64,000 bases of DNA, taken from the NCBI RefSeq assembly GCF_051195255.1, contig NZ_JBNJLK010000006.1:113420-177419 (forward strand), written 5' to 3'. Under the pieces are notes generated by a model. That model was not told the origin of the DNA. It ran no database searches and saw only the letters and a list, made by a program, of their open reading frames with translations. A program made the translations under genes and the position numbers. This stretch comes from Falsirhodobacter sp051195255 (lineage in GTDB: Bacteria; Pseudomonadota; Alphaproteobacteria; Rhodobacterales; Rhodobacteraceae). This document shows, piece by piece, positions 54,435-63,909 of this stretch (its first letter is position 1; the number at the start of each line of letters is the position of its first letter).

Positions 54435-54875
54435 GATCAGTTCCTTCACTGGACAGCCAGAACTTCGCATGCCCAAGAGAGGAATCAATATCTACAAAGC
54501 CAGTCGTGCTTATTTGGAAGGCACTTGTTGTGCTGGCGGGGCGGCGGAGAAGAAATGAAGCGTGACTGGGCCGTAGGCGGTGGAAACATGCTCCCTCTCG
54601 AAAAGCCAACCCGATGCATGATGACGGTTGCCGATCCTTTGCGATCCCATGATCCGCCCGTTCAGACATACCTGAGGGAATTTCGAGAGCCATCTTAACC
54701 TCCATCAGCTCCGCATCCCCTGCAACAAGCGTAGATCGTCGGAAAGCGTTGGCACCCGACCTTGGATCCCCCGCTTCAACACTCTTCGGCTGATGTAAGC
54801 CAGTCGCACAAGAAAATGTCATAGAACCAGAGGGTTTCGGCGGCGTTGGCTTCGGAAGCAGATCAAGGAGACAGC
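54435..54875. other. Divergent promoter region, no gene
   Basis: 441 bp between ssuA (minus) and the Gfo/Idh gene (plus). Frames here lack ribosome sites. The Gfo/Idh gene has a good site (AAGGAGAC) before 54876. No clear CysB- or LysR-type repeat was identified by eye. Confidence 0.4.
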
Positions 54876-55991
54876 ATGTTCGGACACAAGACCAAGGTGC
54901 GCTACGCCGTCGTCGCGGGTGGGCAGATTTCGCAACAGGCGTTCATGCCCGGGATCGGGCGGACGGACAATTCGGAACTGACGGCGCTGGTCACCGGCGA
55001 TCCGATCAAGGCCGATAAGCTGGCCGGGCTCTACAAGATCAAGGCATGGTCCTATGAAGAGTATGCGGCGCTGCTGGCTTCGGACGAGATCGACGCCGTC
55101 TATGTCGCGACACCCAACTTCCGCCACACAGAATTCGTGGTGCCGGCCCTGAAGGCGGGGAAGCATGTGCTCGTGGAAAAGCCCATGGCCGACAGCGTGG
55201 AAGATTGCGAGCGGATGCTGGCCGCGCAGCGCGAAACGGGGGCCAAGCTGATGGTCGCCTACCGCCTTCACCACGAACCGGGCAACGTCGAGATGTTCAC
55301 GCGCGCGCAGAACGGTGACTTTGGCGAGCTGCGCGCCTTCACCTCCGCGTTCACGCAGGATGTGGCCGAGGAAAATTCACGTGGGCATAACGGGTACTGG
55401 TGCGGACCTGTCCCGGACATGGGAACCTATCCTCTCAACGCCGTGCGCAACCTGTTCGGACAGGAACCCATCGCCGTGCACGCCGTGGGCACGAAGACCC
55501 CGAGCCGCGGCTTCAACTTCCATGATACGGTGGCCGTGACGCTGCGTTTCGAAGGCGAACGCACCGCGCAGTTCACCGTCAGCTACGCCACCGCGTCCGC
55601 TGAAAACTTCACGCTTGTGGGGAAGAAGGCGACCATCCACGCCTCGCCCTGCTTCATGTTCGGGCCGAAGGTCGGCATCTCCTATACTGAAACCACGGCC
55701 GAGGGGACCAATACCCACAGCTTTGACCCGGTGGAGCAGTTCGGCAACGAGACGCAGTACTTCTCCGACTGCATTCTCAATGACCGGCATCCGGAAGCGG
55801 ATGGCGAGGAAGGGTTGTTGGACGTTCGCGTGCTTGCCGCCGTGGAGCAGTCCCTAGAGACGGGTGAGACGATCCTTCTGGAACCCGCGCGGCGCAGCCG
55901 TCGTGTGCATCCTGACCAGGCACTGAAGCTGAAGCCTGCGAAGGAACCCTCGGAAAACGAGCTGATCCACGTCATTCCGCAGTCGGCGTGA
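54876..55991 (+). CDS. Gfo/Idh/MocA-family oxidoreductase
   Basis: 371 residues from ATG 54876 (AAGGAGAC upstream). The N-terminal Rossmann fold begins VRYAVVAGGQISQQAFMPGI. The EKP motif HVLVEKPMADSVED carries the catalytic lysine, and GYWCGPVPDMGTYPLNAVRN holds the conserved D and Y of the C-terminal domain. The length and glycine loop recall glucose-fructose-oxidoreductase-like members, without an export signal. Substrate unknown. It stands alone between the ssu operon and an IS remnant, and may belong with the sugar operon downstream. Confidence 0.87.
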   Translation: MFGHKTKVRYAVVAGGQISQQAFMPGIGRTDNSELTALVTGDPIKADKLAGLYKIKAWSYEEYAALLASDEIDAVYVATPNFRHTEFVVPALKAGKHVLVEKPMADSVEDCERMLAAQRETGAKLMVAYRLHHEPGNVEMFTRAQNGDFGELRAFTSAFTQDVAEENSRGHNGYWCGPVPDMGTYPLNAVRNLFGQEPIAVHAVGTKTPSRGFNFHDTVAVTLRFEGERTAQFTVSYATASAENFTLVGKKATIHASPCFMFGPKVGISYTETTAEGTNTHSFDPVEQFGNETQYFSDCILNDRHPEADGEEGLLDVRVLAAVEQSLETGETILLEPARRSRRVHPDQALKLKPAKEPSENELIHVIPQSA

Positions 55992-56143
55992 CGTAGACGA
56001 CGCTACAATACGACGATCCTCCTGTTCCGCAGCCGCCTTGACGGGGAGCGGGCAGGGGAGCGTCTGGGGTCGACGACGTGGCCTCCCTCGCACCTTTCTA
56101 TCTGAGGAAAAGGTGGACGCTGTCCATCTGTCGAGCCGAACCT

Positions 56144-56405
56144 GGGCTGCAGACCCATTGTTTTGAGCGGTTTTGCAGGATTCAGCCTCCGCAAGGAGAC
56201 CTGAGTGATGAGCAATCCTTACTGGCTGAACGACGCGCAGATGGAGCGCTTGAAGCCCTTCTTTCCGAAAAGCCATGGCAAGCCGCGCGTCGATGATCGA
56301 CGGGTGCTCAGCGGCATGATCTTCGTCGATCGCAATGGGTTGAGAGGGTGCGATGCGCCCAAGGAGCATGACCCGGCCAAGACCCTCTACAACCTCTGGC
56401 CCGGC
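56144..56405 (+). pseudogene. IS5-family transposase remnant, 3'-truncated
   Basis: A left-end sequence with GCAGACCCATTG (~56149) resembles the IS5 end at 35907. ATG 56208 follows AAGGAG and opens MSNPYWLNDAQMERLKPFF, then HGKPRVDDRRVLSGMIF and DPAKTLYNLW. Homology stops there at ~56400, about 65 residues into the protein. The remnant abuts the end of the LysR gene, so it may have truncated or replaced a neighbour. It differs from the 35968 copy in sequence, so the two are separate insertions. Confidence 0.8.
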
Positions 56406-56415
56406 TCCCGACATC

Positions 56416-57351
56416 TCAACCGCGTCTCAAGATTTCGTCAGCCTTGTAAGGAAATAACCTCAGAGCCTCGGCCCGTTCTATGATCGCGTCGATACAGCTC
56501 TGCAGTTTTGGGTCCGCCCGCCGTTCAGGCAGTACATGGATGCCCATGACGGCAATGCGCTTGTTGTCGTCTGGGTCTGTCTCCACGGCGACCAGCCCCT
56601 GTTCTACGAAATAATCCTGCAAGACCATGCTGTGGATCAATATGGCATCCGTGGTGCGGACGAACTCCATGCAGGCCTCGAGCGAGTTCGATGTGAAGGC
56701 ATGGCCCAGCCGTTTCACTTCATCACCGCTTGAAAGCAGCCGCCTGTGTCGCGTGACCGGGGGATAAGCCATGGTCGTCGGATAAGATCGGATTTCGGCC
56801 TCTCGGCAGATGCGGCCATGCAGAGGATGATCACGACGGGTGTAATACCCGTCGGAGGCATATCCCAGGGGAATGAAGTCTACTTCCAGTCCTTGCTTCA
56901 ATCGGTCGATACGGTGACCGATGAACAACGAGATATCGCCCGCGATCAGTTGATCCATGCACTGCATCATGTTGCCGATGCTGACGTTGATGGGCGCCCT
57001 CGGATTGGCTTGGTGATGTGCCACGACATAGTCGCGCAAGATGAGGATCCAGGTGGAATAACCGGTGCCGATGCTGATGCCTTCTTCGTATTCGGCCTTC
57101 TGGCTCGCGATCGTTGCAAGTGCGTTCGACTTAAGGCGACTCATGAAGACGGCACTGCTGTACAGCGTTTCGCCGTAACGTGTCAGTTGCACGCCGCGTG
57201 AGGAACGGCGGAACAGTTCGACACCCAAGCTCTCTTCCAGTCGTTTGATGTTGTAGCTGAGTGCCGGTTGAGACACCCGCAATTCCTCTGCCGCAGCCAT
57301 AAAGGAACCGGCATCCGCCACCGCCACGAAATGTTCCAAGGCTTTGTCCAT
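56416..57351 (-). CDS. LysR-family transcriptional regulator
   Basis: 311 residues. The winged helix-turn-helix spans residues ~1-60: HFVAVADAGSFMAAAEELRV, SQPALSYNIKRLEESLG, VELFRRSSRGVQLT. The remaining ~220 residues form a substrate-sensing domain (SIGTGYSTWILILRDY near its start). Divergent from the sugar ABC operon 212 bp away, which it probably controls; the inducer would be the sugar or a breakdown product. The C-terminus ends 11 bp from the IS5 remnant and looks complete. Confidence 0.9.
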   Translation of the reverse strand: MDKALEHFVAVADAGSFMAAAEELRVSQPALSYNIKRLEESLGVELFRRSSRGVQLTRYGETLYSSAVFMSRLKSNALATIASQKAEYEEGISIGTGYSTWILILRDYVVAHHQANPRAPINVSIGNMMQCMDQLIAGDISLFIGHRIDRLKQGLEVDFIPLGYASDGYYTRRDHPLHGRICREAEIRSYPTTMAYPPVTRHRRLLSSGDEVKRLGHAFTSNSLEACMEFVRTTDAILIHSMVLQDYFVEQGLVAVETDPDDNKRIAVMGIHVLPERRADPKLQSCIDAIIERAEALRLFPYKADEILRRG

Positions 57352-57563
57352 CGATCCCGCTCACGAGTCTGCCATCAACTTCGTTTATGGAATGGCCGAA
57401 ATATTGTATTTGTCCAGAGATGCCACCTGCGTACACTGAAACCCGGTGAATGATGACGCGAGGGAGGCGCATTCACCGACACACGGTGTGGGAGCGCCGA
57501 AACAGCGCGGACGTTTTGCTGCTGGAACGCTTGACGGGAACCGCGCAGCCTGGGGAGGAACAT
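57352..57563. promoter_or_regulatory. Divergent LysR/ABC operon control region
   Basis: 212 bp between the LysR start and the binding-protein start. AT-richer near 57380-57415 (AATATTGTATTTG). LysR-type regulators normally bind a T-N11-A palindrome in such a gap; I could not pick one with confidence. The operon's ribosome site GGGGAGG lies eight bases before ATG 57564. Confidence 0.45.
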
Positions 57564-58856
57564 ATGATAACGTCCCGTATGGGTCGGCGCCGGTTTGTCG
57601 GCGCTGGACTCGCGATGTCTGCCTTGCCGCACATGATCGGCCGGGGCGCACTGGCGCAGGAACCGGCCAACATCCGCATGATCTGGTGGGGCGGTGACGA
57701 GCGGTCACGCCGCACCGAAGCCGCGGTCGAGCTGTTCCGGCAGGCCAATCCGGGTATCGCCATCCAGACCGAGTCCATGGGATGGGACGATTACTGGGCG
57801 CGGCTCGCCACGCAGGTTGCCGGGGGCAATGCGCCGGATTTCATCCAGATGGATTACCGTTACATGTTCGAATACGCCCGGCGCGGCGCCATTCGTCCAT
57901 TGGACGAATTCATGGGGAAGGAGTTGAAGATCGCCGATTTCGGCCAGGCGAACCTGGACAGCTGCTCCATGGACGGTAAGCTCTACGGCGGCAATGTGGG
58001 CGTGAACGCTTATACCCTCCTCTTGGACACGGCGGCATGGAATGAAGCGGGCCTCGAACCGCCCGGCCATGACATGACCTGGGACACGTTTGCCGAAAAA
58101 TGTGCGGACTTCACCAAGACGAACAAGAGACCGCGCGTCTACGCCACGGCTGACGGAAGCTGTCAGGAAGCGCTGTTCGAAGCATGGCTTCGCAGCCAGG
58201 GCAAAGCGCTCTACACTCCCGACGGCACTCTGGGCTTTGACGCTGACGATGCCGCTCGATGGTTCGCCTACTGGGCCGAAATGCGGAAGGCCAGCTCCTG
58301 CGTGCCGGCGGATGTGCAGGCGCTGTACAAGTTCTCGCCGGAAAGCTCGCCCATTGTGCTGCGGCGAGCGGCGACGGACTTCGGTCATTCAAACCAATTT
58401 GTCGCGTTCCAGACGTTGATCGACGTGGACCTTGCCATCACGGGCACCCCGGTGATGGAGGGTGGCGCGCCGGCCCAATATTTCAAACCATCCCAGTTGT
58501 TTGCCATTTCGTCCGGGGCGAAGAATCCGGCGGCCGTGGCGCGGCTGATCAACTTCCTGATCCGCGAACCGGAAGGTGCGAAGATCCTGGGACTGGATCG
58601 GGGTGTTCCCGCTTCGCCGGAAATCCGGGATGTGATCATGCCGGAACTGGATGAGACGGGACGCAAGGTGGTGCAGTTCATCGAGGACATGAGCCCTAGG
58701 ATCGGGCAGCTGCCCCCCTCGCCCCCGCAAGGCGCAGGCGAGGTGAACGACACCATCATCCGCATCAGTCAGGAAGTCGGCTTCGACGCACTTACCCCTG
58801 AAGAGGGCGGCGCCAATCTCGTGGACGAAGCCGCAGCCATCCTGAAGCGAGGGTGA
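57564..58856 (+). CDS. Sugar ABC transporter substrate-binding protein (family 1)
   Basis: 430 residues from ATG 57564, fixed by GGGGAGG upstream; the frame extends 38 codons 5' without support. A Tat-type signal peptide covers ~1-31 (RMGRRRFVGAGLAMSALPHM, cleaved after ALAQ). The mature part begins NIRMIWWGGDERSRRTEAAV and has WDDYWARLATQVAGGNAPDF and PAVARLINFLIREPEGA, as in family 1 oligosaccharide-binding proteins. First gene of a five-gene import operon. The ligand is unknown, possibly an acidic sugar given the broken enolase gene downstream. Confidence 0.9.
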   Translation: MITSRMGRRRFVGAGLAMSALPHMIGRGALAQEPANIRMIWWGGDERSRRTEAAVELFRQANPGIAIQTESMGWDDYWARLATQVAGGNAPDFIQMDYRYMFEYARRGAIRPLDEFMGKELKIADFGQANLDSCSMDGKLYGGNVGVNAYTLLLDTAAWNEAGLEPPGHDMTWDTFAEKCADFTKTNKRPRVYATADGSCQEALFEAWLRSQGKALYTPDGTLGFDADDAARWFAYWAEMRKASSCVPADVQALYKFSPESSPIVLRRAATDFGHSNQFVAFQTLIDVDLAITGTPVMEGGAPAQYFKPSQLFAISSGAKNPAAVARLINFLIREPEGAKILGLDRGVPASPEIRDVIMPELDETGRKVVQFIEDMSPRIGQLPPSPPQGAGEVNDTIIRISQEVGFDALTPEEGGANLVDEAAAILKRG

Positions 58857-58862
58857 CGGGTC

Positions 58863-59807
58863 ATGTCCGCTGACACGCTGCCAAGGCGCCAGGTCAGGAA
58901 GCGGAGCCGGACCGGAACATGGATGACGGGGGCGATGCGGCGCAACGGGGCGGGCTATCTGTTCCTTGCGCCATGGCTTCTCGGCTTCTTTCTTCTGACG
59001 CTCGGTCCGGCGCTCGCCTCGCTGTATCTGTCCTTCACCGACTTCGACCTGCTGACCTCGCCGGAATTTGTCGGCGCCCAGAATTACGTGCGCATGGTGA
59101 CGGCGGACGCAAAGTTCGCGTCTTCCATGAAGGTCACGCTGCTTTACGTGCTGTTTTCGGTGCCGCTGAAGCTGGCCTTCGCGCTGACGGTGGCGATGCT
59201 CCTGAACCGGGGGATGCGCGGACTGCCTGCCTACCGTGCAATCTTCTATTTGCCATCCCTTCTGGGCACCTCGGTGGCCATCGCGGTGTTGTGGCGGCAG
59301 CTCTTCGCCTCGGACGGGCTGGTCAACAGCCTGCTCGCCCAGATCGGGATCGAGGGGCCAAGCTGGATTTCCAATCCGAACTACTCGCTTTACACGCTGG
59401 TGATCCTGTCGGTCTGGCAGTTCGGCTCGCCCATGATCATCTTCCTTGCCGGTTTGCGCCAGATACCCACGGACATGTACGAAGCCGCCAGCCTGGACGG
59501 GGCATCGCCCCGCCGCCAGTTCCTGCGGATCACGCTGCCGCTGCTGTCACCGGTGATCTTCTTCAACCTGGTGATCCAGACGATCGAGGCGTTCAAGGCC
59601 TTTACGCCGGCCTTCATCATCTCGGGCGGGTCGGGGGGACCGATCAACTCCACCCTCTTCTACACGCTTTACCTGTATCAGGAGGCGTTCGGCTATTTCC
59701 GCATGGGCTATGCCTCGGCGCTGGCTTGGGTTCTGGTGATCATCATCGCGATCTTCACGGCCATCGCCTTCCTGACCACGAGATACTGGGTGCATTACGA
59801 TGACTGA
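58863..59807 (+). CDS. Sugar ABC transporter permease (MalF/UgpA type)
   Basis: 314 residues. Six membrane segments after a basic N-terminus (PRRQVRKRSRTG). FLAPWLLGFFLLTLGPALAS is the first segment. The EAA loop reads YEAASLDGASPRRQFLRITL, then PLLSPVIFFNLVIQTI. Six base pairs after the binding protein gene and overlapping the next permease by eight bases. Confidence 0.92.
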   Translation: MSADTLPRRQVRKRSRTGTWMTGAMRRNGAGYLFLAPWLLGFFLLTLGPALASLYLSFTDFDLLTSPEFVGAQNYVRMVTADAKFASSMKVTLLYVLFSVPLKLAFALTVAMLLNRGMRGLPAYRAIFYLPSLLGTSVAIAVLWRQLFASDGLVNSLLAQIGIEGPSWISNPNYSLYTLVILSVWQFGSPMIIFLAGLRQIPTDMYEAASLDGASPRRQFLRITLPLLSPVIFFNLVIQTIEAFKAFTPAFIISGGSGGPINSTLFYTLYLYQEAFGYFRMGYASALAWVLVIIIAIFTAIAFLTTRYWVHYDD

Positions 59808-60675
59808 CACCCCCCATGAATTGCCGGGCCACCGACCGGCGCATCCGAAGCTCAACTCCACCCTGCGGCACGCACTGCTGATCGCCGTGTGCTTCATGAT
59901 GATCTATCCCATCCTGTGGATGCTGTCGGGCTCGCTCCGCCCGGCCGAGGAACTGTTCGGCGGCGATGCCGGCCTCATCCCCTCGCAGGTGACGGTCAGC
60001 GCCTATCCGGACGGATGGTTCGGGTTGCAGGTCAGCTTCGGCCGCTTCTTCGTTAACTCGCTGATCATCGCGGTGTTGTCGACGGTGGGAAACGTGGTGG
60101 CGGCCTCGCTCGTGGCCTATGCCTTCGCGCGGTTGCAGTTCTTCGGCCGGGGGTTCTGGTTCGCGCTGATGCTGGGCACGCTGATGCTGCCCTATCACGT
60201 GACGCTGATCCCGCAATACGTGCTGTTCCGCAACCTCGATCTGGTGAACACGTGGTGGCCGCTGATCCTGCCGAAATATTTCGCGGTGGACGCGTTCTTC
60301 ATCTTCCTGATGGTGCAGTTCTTCCGCGGCATCCCGAAGGAACTGGACGAAGCGGCGCGGATGGACGGATGCAGCGCGTGGCGCATCTACTGGAAGATCA
60401 TCCTGCCCCTCTCGATGCCGGTGCTGGCCACGGCCGCCATCTTTTCGTTCATCTGGACGTGGGAGGATTTCTTCGGCCCCCTCATCTACATCAGCGAGAT
60501 GCGCAACTACACGGTCCAGCTGGGCCTGCGCTCCTTCATCGACTCCAGCGGCACCTCCAGCTGGAACGAGCTTTTCGCGATGTCGGTGCTGTCGCTGGTT
60601 CCGATCTTCCTGATCTTCCTCTTCTTCCAGAGGTTGCTGATAGAAGGCATCGCAACAACCGGCATGAAACGCTGA
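59800..60675 (+). CDS. Sugar ABC transporter permease (MalG/UgpE type)
   Basis: 291 residues. Six membrane segments; first is LLIAVCFMMIYPILWMLSGS. The EAA loop reads LDEAARMDGCSAWRIYWKII. Paired with the preceding permease as the usual heterodimer of a family 1 importer. The start overlaps the previous gene by eight bases, so the two are translated in step. Confidence 0.92.
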   Translation: MTDTPHELPGHRPAHPKLNSTLRHALLIAVCFMMIYPILWMLSGSLRPAEELFGGDAGLIPSQVTVSAYPDGWFGLQVSFGRFFVNSLIIAVLSTVGNVVAASLVAYAFARLQFFGRGFWFALMLGTLMLPYHVTLIPQYVLFRNLDLVNTWWPLILPKYFAVDAFFIFLMVQFFRGIPKELDEAARMDGCSAWRIYWKIILPLSMPVLATAAIFSFIWTWEDFFGPLIYISEMRNYTVQLGLRSFIDSSGTSSWNELFAMSVLSLVPIFLIFLFFQRLLIEGIATTGMKR

Positions 60676-60735
60676 CGCTCTTCCGTCCGCCCATGAGGGG
60701 CGGGCGCCACGCGGGCCCAGAGATTGGAACGGCGA

Positions 60736-61809
60736 ATGACGACCAGAATAGAGTTAAGGAATGTCGAGAAACGCTACGGTGCGTACGACGTGATCCGAGG
60801 GATCGATCTTGAGGTCAAGCCGGGGGCGTTCACCGTCTTCGTCGGTCCTTCGGGCTGCGGAAAATCCACCCTGTTGCGCATGATCGCAGGTCTGGAGACG
60901 ATCTCGAACGGGGACCTGCTGATCGACGACCAGAAGATGAACGACGTGGCGGCCTCCAAGCGCGGGATCGCAATGGTCTTCCAGTCCTACGCGCTTTACC
61001 CGCATATGAACGTCTACAAGAACCTGGCCTTCGGGTTGGAGACCGCCGGTTATGCCAAGCGCGAGGTGGACCGTCGGGTCAGGGCCGCAGCCGAGACGTT
61101 GCAGATCACGGATTATCTTCAGCGCAAGCCGAAGGCGCTGTCGGGCGGCCAGCGGCAGCGCGTGGCGATCGGCCGGTCTATCGTGCGTGACCCAAAGATC
61201 TTCCTGTTCGACGAACCCTTGTCGAACCTGGACGCCGAGTTGCGGGTGCAGATGCGGGTCGAGATTTCCAAGATGCACGAGCGGTTGGGCAACACGATGA
61301 TCTATGTCACGCATGATCAGGTTGAGGCGATGACCATGGCCGACCAGATCGTGGTGCTGCGGGGCGGCAAGGTGATGCAGGTCGGATCGCCGCTGGAACT
61401 TTACAACGCGCCCGCAAACGAATTCGTGGCGGGGTTCATCGGTTCGCCGAAGATGAACTTCCTGCCGGTCAGGATCGGGGACGATGGCGGCGTTCTGTGC
61501 GCCGGCCGCCGGCTGGAGATGGGCCGGCAACTGACCGGCGCGCCCGGTGCTGCAGTGACGCTGGGCATCCGCCCGGAACACATCACCCTTGGGGGCGGAG
61601 GTGAACCGCTGGCGGAAGGGCGGGTTGACCTCGTCGAACATCTCGGCGGCAGCACTGTTCTGCATGTCAGGCCCCGAGTGGGGGAAGGCGTGCTGAGCGT
61701 CGTCCTGCCGGGGCAGCAGCCGTGCCACACCGGCGACGTTGTCCCGCTCCACGTCGATCCTGCACGCTGCCATTTCTTTGATCGCGAGGGGATCACCCTC
61801 CGCTCGTAA
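60736..61809 (+). CDS. Sugar ABC transporter ATP-binding protein (UgpC/MalK type)
   Basis: 357 residues from ATG 60736; a TTG four codons earlier is less likely. Walker A GPSGCGKST, Q-loop FQSYALYPHM, signature LSGGQRQRVAIGRS, Walker B IFLFDEPLSNLDAE. The C-terminal ~120 residues are the regulatory TOBE/OB fold of MalK-type proteins (LGIRPEHITLGG). It energises the two permeases upstream, 60 bp away. Confidence 0.92.
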   Translation: MTTRIELRNVEKRYGAYDVIRGIDLEVKPGAFTVFVGPSGCGKSTLLRMIAGLETISNGDLLIDDQKMNDVAASKRGIAMVFQSYALYPHMNVYKNLAFGLETAGYAKREVDRRVRAAAETLQITDYLQRKPKALSGGQRQRVAIGRSIVRDPKIFLFDEPLSNLDAELRVQMRVEISKMHERLGNTMIYVTHDQVEAMTMADQIVVLRGGKVMQVGSPLELYNAPANEFVAGFIGSPKMNFLPVRIGDDGGVLCAGRRLEMGRQLTGAPGAAVTLGIRPEHITLGGGGEPLAEGRVDLVEHLGGSTVLHVRPRVGEGVLSVVLPGQQPCHTGDVVPLHVDPARCHFFDREGITLRS

Positions 61810-61912
61810 CGCCAGCCTCTCGACAGTCATCCCGCCTCGGTTCCGACAGGGACCGGGCCAGCCACACCTGACCCGACGGTTGTCGTCCGGGCCTGATCCA
61901 CAGGAGAAGAAG

Positions 61913-63193
61913 ATGCGCAGGAAATACGCGCTAGTCGGTACAGGGTCCCGTGCCCGCATGTTCTATGAAGCCGTCGCGGGCGCCTATCGCGAAACCGCCG
62001 AGTTGGTGGCGCTGTGTGACACCAACCAGACGCGCATGGACTACACCAACCGGCTGCTTCAGACGGATTTCGACCATCCGGCCCTGCCCACTTACAAGGC
62101 CACGGATTTTGGCCGAATGCTGGAGGAGACGGGCGCGGATGCGGTGATCGTCACCTCGATCGACCGCACCCACCATATCTACATCATTGCCGCACTCGAG
62201 GCAGGGCGCGATGTGATCACCGAAAAGCCGATGACGACCGATGTCGACAAATGCCAGCAGATCATCGATGCCGTGAAACGAACCGGCCGGTCCGTCCGTG
62301 TCACGTTTAACTACCGTTACGCGCCCCACAATGCGGCCGTGCGCGAACTGATCGCCTCGGGCGGTATCGGAGAGGTGTTCTCGGTCCATTTCGAATGGCT
62401 GCTGGATACCAAGCATGGCGCCGATTATTTCCGCCGCTGGCACCGGGACAAGCGAAACAGCGGCGGGTTGATGGTGCACAAGTCCACTCACCATTTCGAT
62501 CTGGTCAACTTCTGGCTGGGCAGCCAGCCCGAAATTGTCTTCGGCATGGGCGACCTGCGCTTCTATGGCCGCGCCAACGCCGAGGAACGGGGCGTCTTCA
62601 CGCCCTATACCCGCACTACCGGAGTGGACGCCGCAAGGAATGATCCATTTGCCATCGACCTGACGGCCAGTCCCACCCAGAAAAGCTTGTACTGGGAGGC
62701 CGAGCACGAGGACGGCTATCAGCGCGACCAGAACGTTTTCGGCGACGGGATCAGCATTGAGGACACCATGCAGGTCATGGTGCGCTATCGCAACCGCGCG
62801 GTCATGACGTATTCTTTGAACGCCTACGCTCCATGGGAAGGATTCAATGTCAGCTTCAACGGGTCAGGTGGGCGGATCGAGCTGATGGTGCGCGAAACGT
62901 CCTACATCAACGGGGGCGGGGCCGCCGAACAGGAAGGGGCCGCCGAGGGTATTCAACTGTACCACTTCCCGCTGCACGGCACCCCCCGTGTGGTTCCCGT
63001 AGAGATGGGAGAGGGGGGGCACGGTGGAGGCGACAACCGGATGCTGGCCGACATCTTCGGAAAGTCTAACTCCGGCGGGGCATATGCGGCGGGATATCGC
63101 GACGGAGCCATGTCAATCCTGACGGGACTCGCTGCGAACCGATCCTTTACCACCGGATTGCCTGTCGAGGTTTCCGGCATGATCAAGCTTTGA
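61913..63193 (+). CDS. Gfo/Idh/MocA-family oxidoreductase of the sugar operon
   Basis: 426 residues from the ATG preceded by ACAGGAGAAGAAG. N-terminal Rossmann fold KYALVGTGSRARMFYEAV; EKP motif DVITEKPMTTDVDKCQ; then RVTFNYRYAPHNAAVREL and GGLMVHKSTHHFDLVNFWLG, the conserved histidine region. Such enzymes oxidise or reduce a sugar or its lactone with NAD(P). About 103 bp after the ATPase gene. Together with the importer it would start catabolism of the imported sugar. A hairpin follows 10 bp after the stop. Confidence 0.9.
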   Translation: MRRKYALVGTGSRARMFYEAVAGAYRETAELVALCDTNQTRMDYTNRLLQTDFDHPALPTYKATDFGRMLEETGADAVIVTSIDRTHHIYIIAALEAGRDVITEKPMTTDVDKCQQIIDAVKRTGRSVRVTFNYRYAPHNAAVRELIASGGIGEVFSVHFEWLLDTKHGADYFRRWHRDKRNSGGLMVHKSTHHFDLVNFWLGSQPEIVFGMGDLRFYGRANAEERGVFTPYTRTTGVDAARNDPFAIDLTASPTQKSLYWEAEHEDGYQRDQNVFGDGISIEDTMQVMVRYRNRAVMTYSLNAYAPWEGFNVSFNGSGGRIELMVRETSYINGGGAAEQEGAAEGIQLYHFPLHGTPRVVPVEMGEGGHGGGDNRMLADIFGKSNSGGAYAAGYRDGAMSILTGLAANRSFTTGLPVEVSGMIKL

Positions 63194-63202
63194 AGATGCA
63201 GA

Positions 63203-63223
63203 GGCGGAGCTTTGGGCTCCGCC
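63203..63223 (+). terminator. Terminator of the sugar operon
   Basis: An 8-bp perfect stem (GGCGGAGC at 63203-63210, GCTCCGCC at 63216-63223) with a TTTGG loop lies 10 bp after the stop. There is no T-run, so it may need help, but position and strength fit operon end. Confidence 0.6.
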
Positions 63224-63502
63224 ATCCGAGGAAAGTTCGTGGGAAAGCTGATCTGCTGGCCTGATCGGGGTAGATCCCACGACCGAGCCGCAGTTTTCTT
63301 TCCATTGCGACCGTCTGCTCAACTTTTGCACTGACCTCTCTGGCAGAAGCAGGGCATGGCCTCTTTAAATCATATATGTGGCGGGGCCGCCAATGGACCG
63401 TTGATCGCCGGGAATGTGCGAAAAACCGCTGATACTCCGCGCGGTCTCGTTCCTCTCGCGGGTCGATACCGGGGCCCTCGGAGGAGCAACGTGCCACGGC
63501 GC
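63224..63502. other. Non-coding or decayed sequence
   Basis: About 280 bp between the operon terminator and the recognisable end of the enolase-like pseudogene. The minus-strand frame runs through, but its residues show no family likeness here, so it is read as decayed or intergenic. Confidence 0.4.
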
Positions 63503-63909
63503 TGGCGGACAGGAACAGGCCACGCCCCGGTCTGTCCGGAGCCAAGGCCTTGTCATCGCGAAGCTTAACCGGATGTTCGACCAGAGAGCCGGTATTGTGG
63601 AACGAGTACTCCATCCATGTACGATCCGGCTGGGCGGCTGCCAGATGAACGCCCATCTCCAACGGCATATTGCGGATCGAAAGCTCGCGGGGAATGTTCA
63701 TGTGCCAGCCAGGCGGCCGCATCGTCGCGGGGATCACGCTATGACAATTGATGATGTCGGCACAGCCTCCCTCGATCAGCTTCACCTCGCTTTCAGGTCC
63801 AGATATTCACGGAATTGACCAACATGTCGGGGCCGCCGCGCCGCACACCTTGAAGCCCTTCAAAGTCATCGCGCGCGCAGAGGTCTTCTGCCCAGTAGAT
63901 GTCGACACC
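63503..63909 (-). pseudogene. Enolase-superfamily (mandelate racemase/sugar acid dehydratase-like) remnant
   Basis: Collinear but broken C-terminal half. At 63909-63796, VDIYWAEDLCARDDFEGLQG runs to LVNS, then the frame is lost. EYLDLKAR appears in a second frame (63807-63784 region) and KLIEGGCADIINCHSVIPA in a third. It goes on to PLEMGVHLAAAQPDRTWMEY, SFHNTGSLVEHPVKL and ALAPDRPGRGLFLS (to ~63505). At least two frameshifts and one internal deletion are needed. The N-terminal half is absent, replaced by an IS3 fragment. Its family (acid-sugar dehydratases) fits the neighbouring importer and Gfo/Idh genes. Confidence 0.72.

Noticed and set aside
63183..63785. 200-codon minus-strand frame as an intact gene
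   Set aside because: Starts in the middle of an enolase-type domain after frameshifts, and its last 100 residues show no family likeness; treated as part of a pseudogene.
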